Source of the DNA: JBCBZH01 sp039815415
GTDB lineage: Bacteria; Bacteroidota; Rhodothermia; Rhodothermales; Rubricoccaceae
Direction of reading: 5' to 3'
DNA length: 6,142 bases
NCBI GenBank assembly: GCA_039815415.1
Contig: JBCBZH010000262.1
Location: 1-6,142, forward strand
The translations under genes and the position numbers were made by a program. Positions 5,867 to 6,142 of this stretch are shown here, in pieces. The notes under the pieces were generated by a model, which worked only from the letters and a program-made list of their open reading frames with translations, was not told where the DNA came from and did no database searches. Each line of letters opens with the position of its first letter. Positions within the stretch are counted from its first letter, which is position 1.

Positions 5867-5936
5867 CCTCTTCTCTCTCCATCCCTTCCGCTCTCTCCAA
5901 CCTCTGCAAGGATGGAAGAGGCGGAGAGGATAGAGG
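5867..5936 (+). other. Long imperfect hairpin between the two symporter genes
   Basis: A pyrimidine-rich arm (5867-5889) is followed by a purine-rich arm (5914-5936) that can pair with it. CCTCT pairs with AGAGG; then, after a 2x2 internal loop, seven pairs form (5874-5880 with 5923-5929, one U-G). After small mismatches CTTCC (5885-5889) pairs with GGAAG (5914-5918). About 19 of 23 positions pair, around a 24-base loop. No U tract follows, so simple termination is doubtful. Differential expression of the downstream permease or mRNA processing is more likely. The pairing is directly visible; its role is inferred. Confidence 0.55.
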
Positions 5937-5972
5937 GTGCTCTACTGTGGACGTTGTTGCCATGCGATACCC

Positions 5973-6142
5973 ATGAGCATCCAAGCCTGGACCTGGGTCA
6001 CGGTCGGCATCACGTTCGCGGCGTACCTGTGGATTGGGTACCGCAGCCGCGTGGGCTCGACGCGCGGGTTCTACGTGGCCGGGCAAGGCGTCCCCGCGAT
6101 TGCCAACGGGGCGGCTACCGCCGCAGACTGGATGAGCGCAGC
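5973..6142 (+). CDS. SSS-family sodium:solute symporter, N-terminal part
   Basis: Only the first 56 residues lie in the window, and the frame is still open at the right edge. The sequence begins MSIQAWTWVTVGITFAAYLWIGYRS in form: a first transmembrane helix (about 5-22) followed by a basic turn. The SSS-family hallmark comes next, GFYVAGQGVPAIANGAATAADWMSA at residues 32-56, which is the start of the second helix and lines the sodium/substrate path. The GVP-AIANGAATAADWMSA form, together with the preceding DUF4212 gene, points to the VC_2705-like subfamily related to acetate permease ActP. An ATG at 5962 opens only four codons and was not used. There is no Shine-Dalgarno sequence. Confidence 0.9.
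   Translation, partial: MSIQAWTWVTVGITFAAYLWIGYRSRVGSTRGFYVAGQGVPAIANGAATAADWMSA

Noticed and set aside
5962..5976. ATG opening a four-codon frame just before the SSS gene
   Set aside because: It is too short to support as a leader peptide. It stops by overlapping the SSS start codon (ATGA), which could be chance; noted only.

Overview
This is a high-GC window holding ordinary chromosomal genes. It most likely comes from a marine or halophilic member of the Bacteroidota/Rhodothermota, of the Rubricoccaceae or Salinibacter type. That placement is inference from three things: high GC with strong third-position GC bias; no Shine-Dalgarno-like purine tract before any of the eight start codons read here for recognised genes; and a gene set (exported lipoproteins of the YceI and DsbA types, and a DUF4212 plus sodium:solute symporter pair) that fits such organisms. 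No rRNA, tRNA, CRISPR array or insertion sequence was seen, and no gene-free stretch exceeds 300 bases.

Left part (1-2440, minus strand): an efflux operon read right to left. A TetR/AcrR repressor (1790-2440) is followed after 16 bases by a TolC-type outer-membrane channel (313-1773). After a further 11 bases comes a lipoprotein periplasmic adaptor of the HlyD/RND membrane-fusion family, which runs off the left edge (1-301). An inner-membrane pump gene presumably lies beyond the edge. An AT-rich cluster of inverted repeats just upstream of the repressor (2453-2480) is the likely operator.

Centre (2441-3566): a stand-alone sufE (plus strand, 2627-3034) for iron-sulfur cluster assembly converges on a small unrecognised gene (minus strand, 3135-3470).

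Right-centre (3526-5383, minus strand): two exported lipoproteins, each followed by a strong hairpin. One is a DsbA/DsbC-like thiol-disulfide protein with a CPYC active site (3567-4499). The other is a YceI-family lipid-binding protein (4676-5383). The hairpin between them suggests separate transcripts.

Right edge (5384-6142, plus strand): divergent from the YceI gene is a two-component sodium-coupled carboxylate-type symporter. It consists of a DUF4212 small membrane subunit (5565-5852) and the start of the SSS-family permease (5973 to the edge). The 120-base gap between the two genes holds a long imperfect hairpin, the most curious non-coding element in the window.

Nothing here amounts to a clearly new system. 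The items most worth a second look are the palindrome cluster at the TetR promoter, the long hairpin between the symporter genes, the orphan 111-residue protein and the extra N-terminal domain of the DsbA-like lipoprotein.
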